This document shows, in pieces, positions 8,767-18,597 of a stretch of DNA of 64,000 nucleotides. The notes beneath the pieces are model-generated. The model searched no databases. It saw nothing but the letters and a program-made list of their open reading frames with translations, and had not been told where the DNA came from. Location of the stretch: NCBI GenBank assembly GCA_029433415.1, contig JAQTIA010000003.1:1268501-1332500 (forward strand), written 5' to 3'. This DNA is from Acetobacteraceae bacterium ESL0709. Lineage in GTDB: Bacteria; Pseudomonadota; Alphaproteobacteria; Acetobacterales; Acetobacteraceae. Made by a program: the position numbers and the translations under genes. Positions within the stretch are counted from its first letter, which is position 1. Every line of letters starts with the position of its first letter.

Positions 8767-11700
8767 ATGCGCTTTCCAATCTCTCGCAAGATCACGATTA
8801 CTCACCATAATAAAAAGAATTCTCTTAAATATATAAGATCATCCGTCAGTGTCCTCGCCCTGATTATGGGAACCACTCTGACAGCACAGGCTCAGGAAGT
8901 TTCATTCGACACAACCACACCCGGCGGAACAACACTAAATTTGAATGTTCCCTCAGGCTCATTTCTATCCAATCAACCGGACTTTACAGTAACAAACCTT
9001 CTGAACGTCCGTCATGTGGTCATCAATGGTGGCGGGAATGTGGACTTCGATGGACAGATAAGCGGTCTGTATTTCGGATTGGGCACTTATGCAGGGCACC
9101 TAAAATCTATTGATATTGAGAACGGCGTGCTATCCCCTTATTACAGTCTTGGAGACTATAATAATAACCCTCCTGACTTAACTTTAGGTCATAAAGGCAT
9201 TTTAGATTTACAGAACTCTAAAATAGGGGATATTGGTAACCTTCATGGCGATGGAACTATTACACTATGGAAAGACAAATACTTAAACGTTGTTGGCGAT
9301 AATAGCGTTTTTTCCGGGAATATATCGTCAGTTGATCCCTATACAGATATGAGTTCATATCCCTCTTATGGCGACCTTCATGGCGGCGATCTGAGCATAG
9401 ATAAAAGCAGCGCAATTTTCAGCGGGAAATATGCAGACCTTACTGCTGCAAAGATTAACGATGTTGCCCTATTGTGCTTCTCTGGAACAGAAAATAGCAC
9501 TGCCCCTATCCTCCAAACGAGCAATAATTATATCCGTAATAATTCCGCTATAAATGTGAGTGAAGTTCTTATAGCTACAGGGGTGGATGAAGGAGAAAAA
9601 CCTAGCTCGCCCATTAAAACTAATGCCGCCGTCATCGTCAAAGACAACAACACACGCGTCAATGCTAACCAACTCGTTATTGGCGAGCAAAGAAGTAATT
9701 ACGCATTAAAAATGAATCTGGACGGTACACTTCCCGACTATCCAACCATGACTGGCAGTCCTGGTTGGGGAAGAGTGGAGGGACATGCTAGCGGGACGCT
9801 ATACATCACAAATGGCGCCATTATTAATCTTTCCGATGGAGGGACAAATGGTGGCATATATCTTGGCAATAGTGCAGGGTTCGGGCCCGATGTCAGATAT
9901 GAGCATAATCCCAGGAACGGTGAACCTAAAGCTTTTCTGGACGGCAGTGGCGACGGCACAATTCATATTACAGGCGATGATGTCAGTTATGACGAAGAAG
10001 GTAAAATCGTTCAGACAGGAGGTCATCAGGGTGGGACTCTCAATGTCACAGGCGGAGCTCTCTGGATCGGCCCTGTCAATCTCACAGACACAACAGCAGG
10101 GCCGGCCTCTGGCCTGATCACCGTTGATCATGGCGGCCAGCTCAATCTGAAGAACTCCTTCATCGTCCTCGGTGGACAGAATGGCACCGGCAATATCCAG
10201 ATCAATGACGGCGGCGTCTTTAATGTGACCGGCACGCAGCCCAGTCAGATCAGCACCGATAATACCGGCATAACCTTCAGCACGACTCGGCAGGGTTCTG
10301 TTTCCATCAATCAAGGTGGAACACTCAACATTGGTAACAGCACCGACGCTGGTATCCTGCGTGTCTATGGCGACCTGAACCTCGCTCAAGGCAGCAAAAC
10401 CAATTTCTACGAAGGCACAACATCAACAACGCATAGCAACAAGGGAGATGCCTATAACTCCTACGCAGATGTCCATGGCAACCTAACTCTTGGTGGAAAC
10501 CTCTCCATTGCAGGAATCACCGGACAAAACAGAGGTCAGAATGGCGCCGTAGATGTCGGGCTTTATCACCTCTTCGACTATACAGGCACACTCTCAGGTC
10601 AGACCAACACAACATTCACAGCCACACAGGCAGGACAAAACGGCACCTACGTCTACGACGCCGCAACCAAATCCGTCGACGTCATGGTGTCCAATCAAGG
10701 GAACACACTGCCAATCCCCGACAATCCCCCTGCTTCGAATGTCCCTGCGGTTTCCTTTATTACAACCCTTGGCGGCGATGTGACTCTGGCCTTGAATGCC
10801 AAGACCGGTCAGACACTCAAGATTAACACGGTACACCCCGAATTTACGCAGAATAGACTTAACTCTGTTAATGACCTGACAATTAATGGCGGTGGAACTG
10901 TCGTCCTTGCCCCTGTTGAAGGCAATTTCAACCCCCAACCTGACTTCAACTGGTCAAATCTGAGATCAATTAATGTCCAGAATGGGACTCTGACAGTCAA
11001 TCATACCATCATCCAAAATGTAAATGTTGGGGGGGTTCCAGATCCTTCATCCACACCCCTTTATGACCCGGACAAATCTCATCCGCTATTTTCTCCTACG
11101 GTCAACCTGACTTTAGGTCAGAATGGCACACTTGATCTAACAAATAATTACTATACCGACCGTAATCCTTATTCCAATATTCTTAACCTGAATGGCAGCG
11201 GCCATATCATACTGGGCGCACAAACGGTTTATGATCCATTACTTTATAGTGTTACAAAGGCCGGCAGTTTCACTGTGAACGGTGATAGCAGTGTCTTCTC
11301 AGGCAGGATCACTGGCTTCGATGGTAACCAACCCCCTAATTTCCCGTCCTATACTTTAGCTGACTCCAACACCACATTCGATAACGATGTAACAAGAATT
11401 AATTTCAATGGGAAATTCGCCGATCTGAATGGGGCCACCATTGAAAGCACATCCCTTCTTTCTTTCATAAGTCCCAATAACAAGTACGGCACCACGTCAA
11501 CAAGCCATAATTTTATTCGCAATGGCGCTAGCATTAATGCCGATGAACTTCTCATTGGCCATGGACACGACAAGATTGATGTAACAGGCAGTACAGCCAG
11601 ATACTCCTCAGATCATAATAACGCGACAGTCATCGCCAGCGACCATAATACACAGATTAATACTGCCCAGCTTGTCGTCGGACAGCAGGAAAGCGACAAA

Positions 11701-14700
11701 AAACTAACTCTTGCAGCCGATGGAAAAACCTTTGTTCCCGTCCAGAATGGTATCATTGGGGATAAAGGCCATTCAAGCGGTACGCTCTATGTTACAAAAG
11801 GAGCTGACATAACTATTTCGGGCGGTAGCTTACATGGAGGAATCTATCTAGGCAACAATGCCGGCTTTGGTTTTGATAATCGGAGAGAGATCGCTTCCAG
11901 GAATAACCCAGAAATTTTCGCTGATGGTGATAGTGACGGGACAATTCATATTACCGGCGATAATGTCAGTTATGACGCTGACAATAAGATCGTGCAGAAT
12001 GCAGGGCACGATGGTGGTATCGTCAATGTCGACGAAGGTACACTCTGGATCGGCCCTGTCAATGGTAGTAATGGCTCTGGCCTGATCACCGTTGATCATG
12101 GCGGCCAGCTCAATCTGAAGAACTCCTTCATCGTCCTCGGTGGACAGAATGGCACCGGCAATATCCAGATCAATGACGGCGGCGTCTTTAATGTGACCGG
12201 CACGCAGCCCAGTCAGATCAGCACCGATAATACCGGCATAACCTTCAGCACGACTCGGCAGGGTTCTGTTTCCATCAATCAAGGTGGAACACTCAACATT
12301 GGTAACAGCACCGACGCTGGTATCCTGCGTGTCTATGGCGACCTGAACCTCGCTCAAGGCAGCAAAACCAATTTCTACGAAGGCACAACATCAACAACGC
12401 ATAGCAACAAGGGAGATGCCTATAACTCCTACGCAGATGTCCATGGCAACCTAACTCTTGGTGGAAACCTCTCCATTGCAGGAATCACCGGACAAAACAG
12501 AGGTCAGAATGGCGCCGTAGATGTCGGGCTTTATCACCTCTTCGACTATACAGGCACACTCTCAGGTCAGACCAACACAACATTCACAGCCACACAGGCA
12601 GGACAAAACGGCACCTACGTCTACGACGCCGCAACCAAATCCGTCGACGTCATGGTGTCCAATCAAGGGAACACACTGCCAATCCCCGACAATCCCCCTG
12701 CTTCGAATGTCCCTGCGGTTTCCTTTAGCGAAATTTCGCGACACAACATGGCCCTTACCATAAACGCAGAGACCGGTCATACTTTCTTTTTTGACACAAG
12801 TCGTCCTGAGTTTACACCAGATCTATTGAGGGAAGTTACAGAGCTGACAATTAATGGGGGAGGCAATGTGGCCCTCGCGCACCATTTCAACTCCAAACAA
12901 CTAAAATCCCTTACCATACAGAATGGCACTTTCACTCCTTTCGAGGATATGGACGTCCAACTGGATGATAAAGCACTCCTGAATCTTAATCTGGGGAAAA
13001 GTGGCATTCTGGATCTAAGGAAGGATGGTTGGGGCCAATCAGTCCCCAATGTTGATCCCTATTCAAATGTCCTGGATCTAAACGGCAGTGGCCGTATTTT
13101 AATGGGTTCTGGAAATGATCACTCTTTTAGCATCAACGGTGATAAAAGTATTTTCTCCGGCGAAATTATCGGTTCTTTCAACGGCGACCCAAGCCTTCTT
13201 CCGTCTTATAACGCCCCTTACGATAGCAATGACCCATTATACAAACAGGGATCTTCAGTCAGTTTTAATGGCCGATATGCAGACCTTGATGGTGCGCATA
13301 TTGATAAGGTGTCCTTACTTGCTTTTATGAGTTCCGATAACCGCTATGGAACCACAAAAACAAGTGATAACTTTATCCATAATGGTGCCAGAATTAATGT
13401 TGGCGAAATCCTGATTAGTCATGGCAAAGAGGATCTCCAGACACATGATGAACAGTCCAATCATGCGACAGTCATCGTGAGCGATCATGATACGCAGATC
13501 CAGACAGCCCAGCTTGTTGTCGGACAGCAAAGCAGCACAAGAGAGCTAACAACAGATCGGGAAGGTAAAAACCTTATCCCTAACGGTGAAGATACTGGAC
13601 TTAAAGGCCGTAGCAGTGGCATTCTTTATGTCACAAAAGGGGCTAATATTAATATTTCAGGCGGCGGTCTGCATGGTGGTATCTACCTAGGAAACAACGC
13701 TGGCTTTGGCTATGACGAGAGGAAAAACAGCTCATCAAGAGGTCACTATCCTCTTCTTGCTGATGGCGATAGTGAGGGCACGATTCATATTACTGGCGAT
13801 GACCTCAGTTACGACACTTATAATAACATTGTGCAGACTACAAACCATGACGGCGGCAGTGTCACTGTTAATAAGGGTGCACTCTGGATTGGGCCTGTCA
13901 ATAGCGGTCACGGGTACACAGGCAATGCTTCTGGCCTCATAACAACTGATCATGGTGGATCACTTAACCTGAAAAACTCCTTTGCTGTTCTTGGTAGTCC
14001 GATTGGTGCCGGTAATATCCAGATCAATGATGGCGGTACGCTTAATGTTACCGGCACACAACCTAGCGAAATTAACACAGACAATACAGGTCACACTTTT
14101 AACACTACCCGACAAGGTGCTGTATCCATCAATCAAGGCGGCACGCTCAATATCGGCGACAGCAATGAGGCGGGCATTCTGCGTATTTATGGCGACCTGA
14201 ATCTTGGTCAGGGCAGCCAGACCAATTTCTATGAAGGCACAACATCAACAACGCATAGCAACAAGGGAGATGCCTATAACTCCTACGCAGATGTCCATGG
14301 CAACCTAACTCTTGGTGGAAACCTCTCCATTGCAGGAATCACCGGACAAAACAGAGGTCAGAATGGCGCCGTAGATGTCGGGCTTTATCACCTCTTCGAC
14401 TATACAGGCACACTTTCAGGTCAGACCAACACAACATTCACAGCCACACAGGCAGGACAAAACGGCACCTACGTCTATGACGCCGCAGCCAAATCCGTCG
14501 ATGTCATGGTCGCCAACAATACCAATCCCTCCGGAACAGGAACCACCACACCGGGCGGAAGCACAACGCCTGCCGGAAATAATCCCTCCGGAACAGGAGC
14601 CACCACACCGGGCGGAAGCACAACGCCTGCCGGGAATAATCCCTCCGGAACAGGAACCACCACACCGGGCGGAAGCACAACACCTGCCGGAAATAATCCC

Positions 14701-17700
14701 TCTGGAACAGGAACCACCACACCGGGCGGAAGCACAACGCCTGCCGGGAATAATCCCTCTGGAACAGGAACCACCACACCGGGCGGAAGCACAACGCCTG
14801 CCGGGAATAATCCCTCCGGAACAGGAACCACCACACCGGGCGGAAGCACAACGCCTGCCGGGAATAATCCCTCCGGAACAGGAACCACCACACCGGGCGG
14901 AAGCACAACGCCTGCCGGGAATAATCCCTCCGGAACAGGAACCACCACACCGGGCGGAAGCACAACGCCTGCCGGGAATAATCCCTCCGGAACAGGAACC
15001 ACCACACCGGGCGGAAATAATCCCTCCGGAACAGGAACTACCACACCAGGCGGAAGCACAACGCCTGCTGGAAATAATCCCTCCGGAACAGGAACTACCA
15101 CACCGGGCGGAAGCACAACGCCTGCCGGAAATAATCCCTCCGGAACAGGAACCACCACACCGGGCGGAAGCACAACGCCTGCTGGGAATAATCCCTCCGG
15201 AACAGGAACCACCACACCGGGCGGAAGCACAACGCCTGCCGGAAATAATCCCTCCGGAACAGGAACCACCACACCGGGCGGAAGCACAACGCCTGCTGGG
15301 AATAATCCCTCCGGAACAGGAACCACCACACCGGGCGGAAGCACAACGCCTGCCGGAAATAATCCCTCCGGAACAGGAACTACCACACCGGGCGGAAGCA
15401 CAACGCCTGCTGGGAATAATCCCTCCGGAACAGGAACCACCACACCGGGCGGAAGCACAACGCCTGCTGGGAATAATCCCTCCGGAACAGGAACCACCAC
15501 ACCCTCGACGAGTGGTTCGGATACGCCGACACCCCCTCCTGCGCCTCCTACGCATGTTGTTTCCAACGGGAACTATCAGATTACAGCTCATGATGGACAG
15601 TCTGATATTACATCCTCACTCGACTTCACATCAGGGGATTATCATACTGTCTCGGGCGGTACCATCACAGCCCCGGTCAACACCAGCGGAAGCGGGCAGA
15701 ATATGCTCGGTCTTAACAGCAACACTGTCCAGGACGGAACGATCAACTCCGTCATTGCCGATAACGGCAATAATGCTGTTGGTCTGATGAAAACAGGCAC
15801 TGGCACTATCACGATTAATGGCCAAAACAGTTATACAGGCGTGACAGCCATTCAGTCTGGTGGACTCACCATCTCCAAAACAGGTGATATTTCCAAAAGC
15901 AGCAAAACAGAAATCACTGCCCTCGGAAACCTGTCTGTAGAAGGGAAAGCCGGCAGCATCATTAATAATGGTAATGTAAGTGTCACAGGTCAGGCTGGGT
16001 ATATCTCCAATAGTGGTGGCACAACACAGGTTTCCGGCGATGGACAGATTTCATCCATGGCCAATAATGGTCACGCCATTCTGGCTGATAACGCCAAAGT
16101 CACAGGCGCTCTGATCCAACAATCTGGACAGCTTGACCTTAACGGCAATGCCAGCGTTGATACACTGCAAACCACAGGCAACCAGAATCTCGACCATATC
16201 GCTGGACTTGACCGTAATGATGGATTGTTCAGCCAGACCCGCAAGGACTTTGTAGCTGAGCAGCTCAAGAACACAACAGATCAGGCTGCCAAGGGCCTTC
16301 TGCAGGCTGTAAATGACACAATCAATGGCAAAACAGATAATGTTCTCGGCGACCTTCAAAAGACCAATAATCTCTTTACGGTCGGCTCCAATGCCAATGT
16401 CACCATCAATAACTTGCAGGGTTACGGCACAGCCTATTTAGGTAATGGCTCCACAACAACACTGACCGGTGACAAGACCGCCTATGGCGATGCCATGTTC
16501 GGCTCCGGCCGCGTCAGGATTACGAGCCAGAAGGCTACTCTGGCCGGGACAAACTACTATTCCGGTGGGACAGAAATCACCACAGGTGCCAACCTGACTG
16601 CCGGATCCCGCTCTCTTGGCAGTGGCAATGTGGCCATTGACGAGAATGGCTCTCTCAGCATTTACGAAGACAGTGCCAGCAACTTCGATAATCGTTTCAC
16701 TGGTACGGGTACTTTCAACAAAACTGGCCAGGGTATCCTAACCCTCAATGCCGATAGTGATGACTCACACTTCAACGGCCAGACCAATGTCCAATCCGGG
16801 CTCTTGACGGTCAATAATACGTTGGGTGGCAACACCAATGTCATGACAAATGCCGCTATATCGGGTACGGGAACCTTAAATAATCTGACCTTGAACAAGG
16901 ATTCAACGCTTGGTGTCACGCTTGATGGAGGAGATGGCAAAAACGCCCCAACCATCCAGGCCCTGCATGTAACAGGGAAAGCGGTTGTCAATGACGCTAC
17001 TCTGGGCGTTTCAGTCCAACATCTGACAGGACTGACGCTCAACAAGGACTACACGACGCAAGCCCTGGACTTCAAAACGACGGGAACTGGGTTCGACAAG
17101 ACCAGCTTCAGCACCATCTTCGTCAAGGGCAAGGCTGTACAAGGCCAGAACGGCCTCTGGAATCTGGATTATCGCCGTTACGCTGCCTATAGCACATGGG
17201 CGACAACCGCCAGTGAATATGCTGTAGCTGGTGCTCTGACACAGGCAGATACCAAAGGGATCTCATCACCCTTCATGGTTGCGCTGGCCAATATGGCGGC
17301 CGGGAACGACGCCGGTGCGCAGGCACGCGGCGCCTATAATGCTCTCTCTGGTGAGCTGAATGCTGATGCCAAGACCGCCATGGTCAATGACAGTTTCTAC
17401 ATCCAGGAAGCCGTCATAAACCGTCTTGACTGCGCCGGTGACCTGCTACGGGCACGTACTCTTGATGGCAAACAGCAAAGCAAGGGCTATTGCGATGTCG
17501 ATCCCAATAACCCGGTCACAGTCTGGGGCACAATCTACGGGCAGCAGGGACATAATTCCGGCAATAACGGATCAGCATCCCTTGGACAGTCTTCCATCGG
17601 GTGGATCATGGGGGCTGACACGCAACTCCAGGGGAACTGGCGCGTTGGGGGTATGCTCTCTTACGGTCGTGACTGGTTTAATGCTCAGGCCGGTCGCAGT

Positions 17701-18384
17701 TCTTCAGCCCATTCCAATACAGCCACAATCGGGGCTTATGTCGGCAATGCGTGGCGCATCGGCGGACTGGTTCCTGACGCGGCCATTACCTTTAAAGGCG
17801 GCGTAAGCTATTCCTGGAACATGATTAATACACACCGCAAGGTGAATTTCAGCAATTATTCCGGGAATCTGTCATCAAGCAATCGTTCAGGCACCGGACA
17901 GGCTTTTGCTGAAACAGGTTACCGCGTGGCCTTCAATAAAGGCACAGCGATTCCTCTGGAAGTTGAACCTTTTGTGCGCATGACGTACGTCAATTATGGG
18001 CAAGACAGCTACCATGAGCATGGAGGAGATGCCGCGCTGAGAGTGAAGGGACAGAACAGCTCCATGGGCTTCTCAACCATGGGCATCAAACTGGCCACCA
18101 GCTTCTCACTGGGCAAGATTCTCTTCTCACCTCATCTGGAGGCTGCTTACCGCCGCGCTTTCGGACGGACAGATGCTCATATCCGTGAGGGCTTTATCGG
18201 CGCCAATAGCGGCTATGATATGACAATCTGGGGCACGGGACTCTCGGTCGATACGGCGCAGATCAGCACGGGCTTTGGCATGCGTCTGACTGACAGACTG
18301 GATATTAACGTCGATTATATCGGTCAATATGGCAGCAGCCAGAGCAGCACGGGCGGTTCAGGGAGCATCCATTACAGATTTTAA
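8767..18384 (+). CDS. Giant type Va autotransporter with triplicated passenger modules and Thr/Pro/Gly repeat stalk
   Basis: 3205 aa surface protein. Residues 1-42 are a long basic signal peptide with cleavage expected after TAQA. Residues 45-1915 hold three homologous beta-helix modules of about 620-660 aa each, rich in LTINGGG, GTLNIG and GGxLNLKNS strands. Residues 1919-2245 are 18 tandem copies of the 19-residue unit NNPSGTGTTTPGGSTTPAG, a probable flexible and possibly glycosylated stalk. Residues 2250-2890 hold autotransporter-associated beta-strand repeats (KTGTGTITING, KTGQGILTLN). The last 280 residues form a beta-barrel translocator ending in the expected terminal Phe (HYRF). The function is probably adhesion or biofilm formation (inference). 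A weak AGGA ribosome-binding site precedes the ATG. It ends at a strong terminator and appears monocistronic. It is much larger than typical autotransporters. Confidence 0.93.
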   Translation: MRFPISRKITITHHNKKNSLKYIRSSVSVLALIMGTTLTAQAQEVSFDTTTPGGTTLNLNVPSGSFLSNQPDFTVTNLLNVRHVVINGGGNVDFDGQISGLYFGLGTYAGHLKSIDIENGVLSPYYSLGDYNNNPPDLTLGHKGILDLQNSKIGDIGNLHGDGTITLWKDKYLNVVGDNSVFSGNISSVDPYTDMSSYPSYGDLHGGDLSIDKSSAIFSGKYADLTAAKINDVALLCFSGTENSTAPILQTSNNYIRNNSAINVSEVLIATGVDEGEKPSSPIKTNAAVIVKDNNTRVNANQLVIGEQRSNYALKMNLDGTLPDYPTMTGSPGWGRVEGHASGTLYITNGAIINLSDGGTNGGIYLGNSAGFGPDVRYEHNPRNGEPKAFLDGSGDGTIHITGDDVSYDEEGKIVQTGGHQGGTLNVTGGALWIGPVNLTDTTAGPASGLITVDHGGQLNLKNSFIVLGGQNGTGNIQINDGGVFNVTGTQPSQISTDNTGITFSTTRQGSVSINQGGTLNIGNSTDAGILRVYGDLNLAQGSKTNFYEGTTSTTHSNKGDAYNSYADVHGNLTLGGNLSIAGITGQNRGQNGAVDVGLYHLFDYTGTLSGQTNTTFTATQAGQNGTYVYDAATKSVDVMVSNQGNTLPIPDNPPASNVPAVSFITTLGGDVTLALNAKTGQTLKINTVHPEFTQNRLNSVNDLTINGGGTVVLAPVEGNFNPQPDFNWSNLRSINVQNGTLTVNHTIIQNVNVGGVPDPSSTPLYDPDKSHPLFSPTVNLTLGQNGTLDLTNNYYTDRNPYSNILNLNGSGHIILGAQTVYDPLLYSVTKAGSFTVNGDSSVFSGRITGFDGNQPPNFPSYTLADSNTTFDNDVTRINFNGKFADLNGATIESTSLLSFISPNNKYGTTSTSHNFIRNGASINADELLIGHGHDKIDVTGSTARYSSDHNNATVIASDHNTQINTAQLVVGQQESDKKLTLAADGKTFVPVQNGIIGDKGHSSGTLYVTKGADITISGGSLHGGIYLGNNAGFGFDNRREIASRNNPEIFADGDSDGTIHITGDNVSYDADNKIVQNAGHDGGIVNVDEGTLWIGPVNGSNGSGLITVDHGGQLNLKNSFIVLGGQNGTGNIQINDGGVFNVTGTQPSQISTDNTGITFSTTRQGSVSINQGGTLNIGNSTDAGILRVYGDLNLAQGSKTNFYEGTTSTTHSNKGDAYNSYADVHGNLTLGGNLSIAGITGQNRGQNGAVDVGLYHLFDYTGTLSGQTNTTFTATQAGQNGTYVYDAATKSVDVMVSNQGNTLPIPDNPPASNVPAVSFSEISRHNMALTINAETGHTFFFDTSRPEFTPDLLREVTELTINGGGNVALAHHFNSKQLKSLTIQNGTFTPFEDMDVQLDDKALLNLNLGKSGILDLRKDGWGQSVPNVDPYSNVLDLNGSGRILMGSGNDHSFSINGDKSIFSGEIIGSFNGDPSLLPSYNAPYDSNDPLYKQGSSVSFNGRYADLDGAHIDKVSLLAFMSSDNRYGTTKTSDNFIHNGARINVGEILISHGKEDLQTHDEQSNHATVIVSDHDTQIQTAQLVVGQQSSTRELTTDREGKNLIPNGEDTGLKGRSSGILYVTKGANINISGGGLHGGIYLGNNAGFGYDERKNSSSRGHYPLLADGDSEGTIHITGDDLSYDTYNNIVQTTNHDGGSVTVNKGALWIGPVNSGHGYTGNASGLITTDHGGSLNLKNSFAVLGSPIGAGNIQINDGGTLNVTGTQPSEINTDNTGHTFNTTRQGAVSINQGGTLNIGDSNEAGILRIYGDLNLGQGSQTNFYEGTTSTTHSNKGDAYNSYADVHGNLTLGGNLSIAGITGQNRGQNGAVDVGLYHLFDYTGTLSGQTNTTFTATQAGQNGTYVYDAAAKSVDVMVANNTNPSGTGTTTPGGSTTPAGNNPSGTGATTPGGSTTPAGNNPSGTGTTTPGGSTTPAGNNPSGTGTTTPGGSTTPAGNNPSGTGTTTPGGSTTPAGNNPSGTGTTTPGGSTTPAGNNPSGTGTTTPGGSTTPAGNNPSGTGTTTPGGSTTPAGNNPSGTGTTTPGGNNPSGTGTTTPGGSTTPAGNNPSGTGTTTPGGSTTPAGNNPSGTGTTTPGGSTTPAGNNPSGTGTTTPGGSTTPAGNNPSGTGTTTPGGSTTPAGNNPSGTGTTTPGGSTTPAGNNPSGTGTTTPGGSTTPAGNNPSGTGTTTPGGSTTPAGNNPSGTGTTTPSTSGSDTPTPPPAPPTHVVSNGNYQITAHDGQSDITSSLDFTSGDYHTVSGGTITAPVNTSGSGQNMLGLNSNTVQDGTINSVIADNGNNAVGLMKTGTGTITINGQNSYTGVTAIQSGGLTISKTGDISKSSKTEITALGNLSVEGKAGSIINNGNVSVTGQAGYISNSGGTTQVSGDGQISSMANNGHAILADNAKVTGALIQQSGQLDLNGNASVDTLQTTGNQNLDHIAGLDRNDGLFSQTRKDFVAEQLKNTTDQAAKGLLQAVNDTINGKTDNVLGDLQKTNNLFTVGSNANVTINNLQGYGTAYLGNGSTTTLTGDKTAYGDAMFGSGRVRITSQKATLAGTNYYSGGTEITTGANLTAGSRSLGSGNVAIDENGSLSIYEDSASNFDNRFTGTGTFNKTGQGILTLNADSDDSHFNGQTNVQSGLLTVNNTLGGNTNVMTNAAISGTGTLNNLTLNKDSTLGVTLDGGDGKNAPTIQALHVTGKAVVNDATLGVSVQHLTGLTLNKDYTTQALDFKTTGTGFDKTSFSTIFVKGKAVQGQNGLWNLDYRRYAAYSTWATTASEYAVAGALTQADTKGISSPFMVALANMAAGNDAGAQARGAYNALSGELNADAKTAMVNDSFYIQEAVINRLDCAGDLLRARTLDGKQQSKGYCDVDPNNPVTVWGTIYGQQGHNSGNNGSASLGQSSIGWIMGADTQLQGNWRVGGMLSYGRDWFNAQAGRSSSAHSNTATIGAYVGNAWRIGGLVPDAAITFKGGVSYSWNMINTHRKVNFSNYSGNLSSSNRSGTGQAFAETGYRVAFNKGTAIPLEVEPFVRMTYVNYGQDSYHEHGGDAALRVKGQNSSMGFSTMGIKLATSFSLGKILFSPHLEAAYRRAFGRTDAHIREGFIGANSGYDMTIWGTGLSVDTAQISTGFGMRLTDRLDINVDYIGQYGSSQSSTGGSGSIHYRF
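10107..10759 (+). repeat. 653-bp direct repeat, copy 1 (inside autotransporter module 1)
   Basis: This block and 12075-12727 read as identical over their whole length, offset by exactly 1968 bp. The sequence outside the block in the same modules has diverged. The offset is a multiple of three, so recombination between copies would delete or add one module in frame. It covers the GLITVDHGGQLNLKNS strand region through the linker to the next module. Confidence 0.92.
12075..12727 (+). repeat. 653-bp direct repeat, copy 2 (inside autotransporter module 2)
   Basis: Second copy of the block at 10107-10759. A shorter third copy of the 3' part lies at about 14233-14476 (offset 1854 bp, also in frame) with a single visible mismatch. 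The upstream part of the third module differs much more, so the identity is patchy, as expected from gene conversion or recent duplication. Confidence 0.92.
14233..14476 (+). repeat. Partial third copy of the autotransporter direct repeat
   Basis: About 244 bp matching 12379-12622 of copy 2, with one T/C difference near 14416. It encodes the segment from EGTTSTTHSNKGDAYNS to QAGQNGTYV at the end of module 3, just before the 57-bp repeat tract. Confidence 0.88.
14522..15512 (+). repeat. 57-bp tandem repeat (18 units) encoding a Thr/Pro/Gly/Ser stalk
   Basis: 18 in-register copies encode NNPSGTGTTTPGGSTTPAG. Unit 9 is shortened to 39 bp (13 residues) and the last unit is partial. Differences between units are few, mainly T/C at wobble positions and a single Thr-to-Ala codon in unit 2, so homogenisation is active or the tract is recent. 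Unit length is a multiple of three, so changes in copy number lengthen or shorten the stalk without a frameshift. The unit has no stop codon in several other frames, which creates long spurious open frames on both strands. Confidence 0.95.
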
Positions 18385-18408
18385 AATCCATTCCTCCTGG
18401 AATGAAAC

Positions 18409-18443
18409 AAAAAAAGGCGTCCCGCAGATGGACGCCTTTTTTA
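18409..18443 (+). terminator. Rho-independent terminator after the autotransporter
   Basis: Stem GGCGTCC (18416-18422) / GGACGCC (18430-18436) with a 7-base loop, preceded by a run of A and followed by six T. It lies 25 bases after the autotransporter stop. The A-run on the other side means it could also work on the minus strand. Confidence 0.9.
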
Positions 18444-18597
18444 TAAATACAGAAAGAAGAATCGGGAAATTTTCCTATGACACATTTCAGTTTTATAAAA
18501 ATAGTCATGTCACACTGAAGACGTTAACACGGCCTTTTCAAAAGATGTTTTGTACCATATCCTGTCAGAAATATTTAGGATATGTAGGGGGGGGACC

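Noticed and set aside
14522-15512. CRISPR-like array
   Set aside because: Units are contiguous and coding, with no unique spacers; it is a protein-coding tandem repeat.
14375-15787. Long open frames on both strands across the 57-bp repeats (390-470 codons)
   Set aside because: They arise because the 57-bp unit lacks stops in several frames. Their low-complexity products have no recognisable domain and they lie inside the autotransporter gene.
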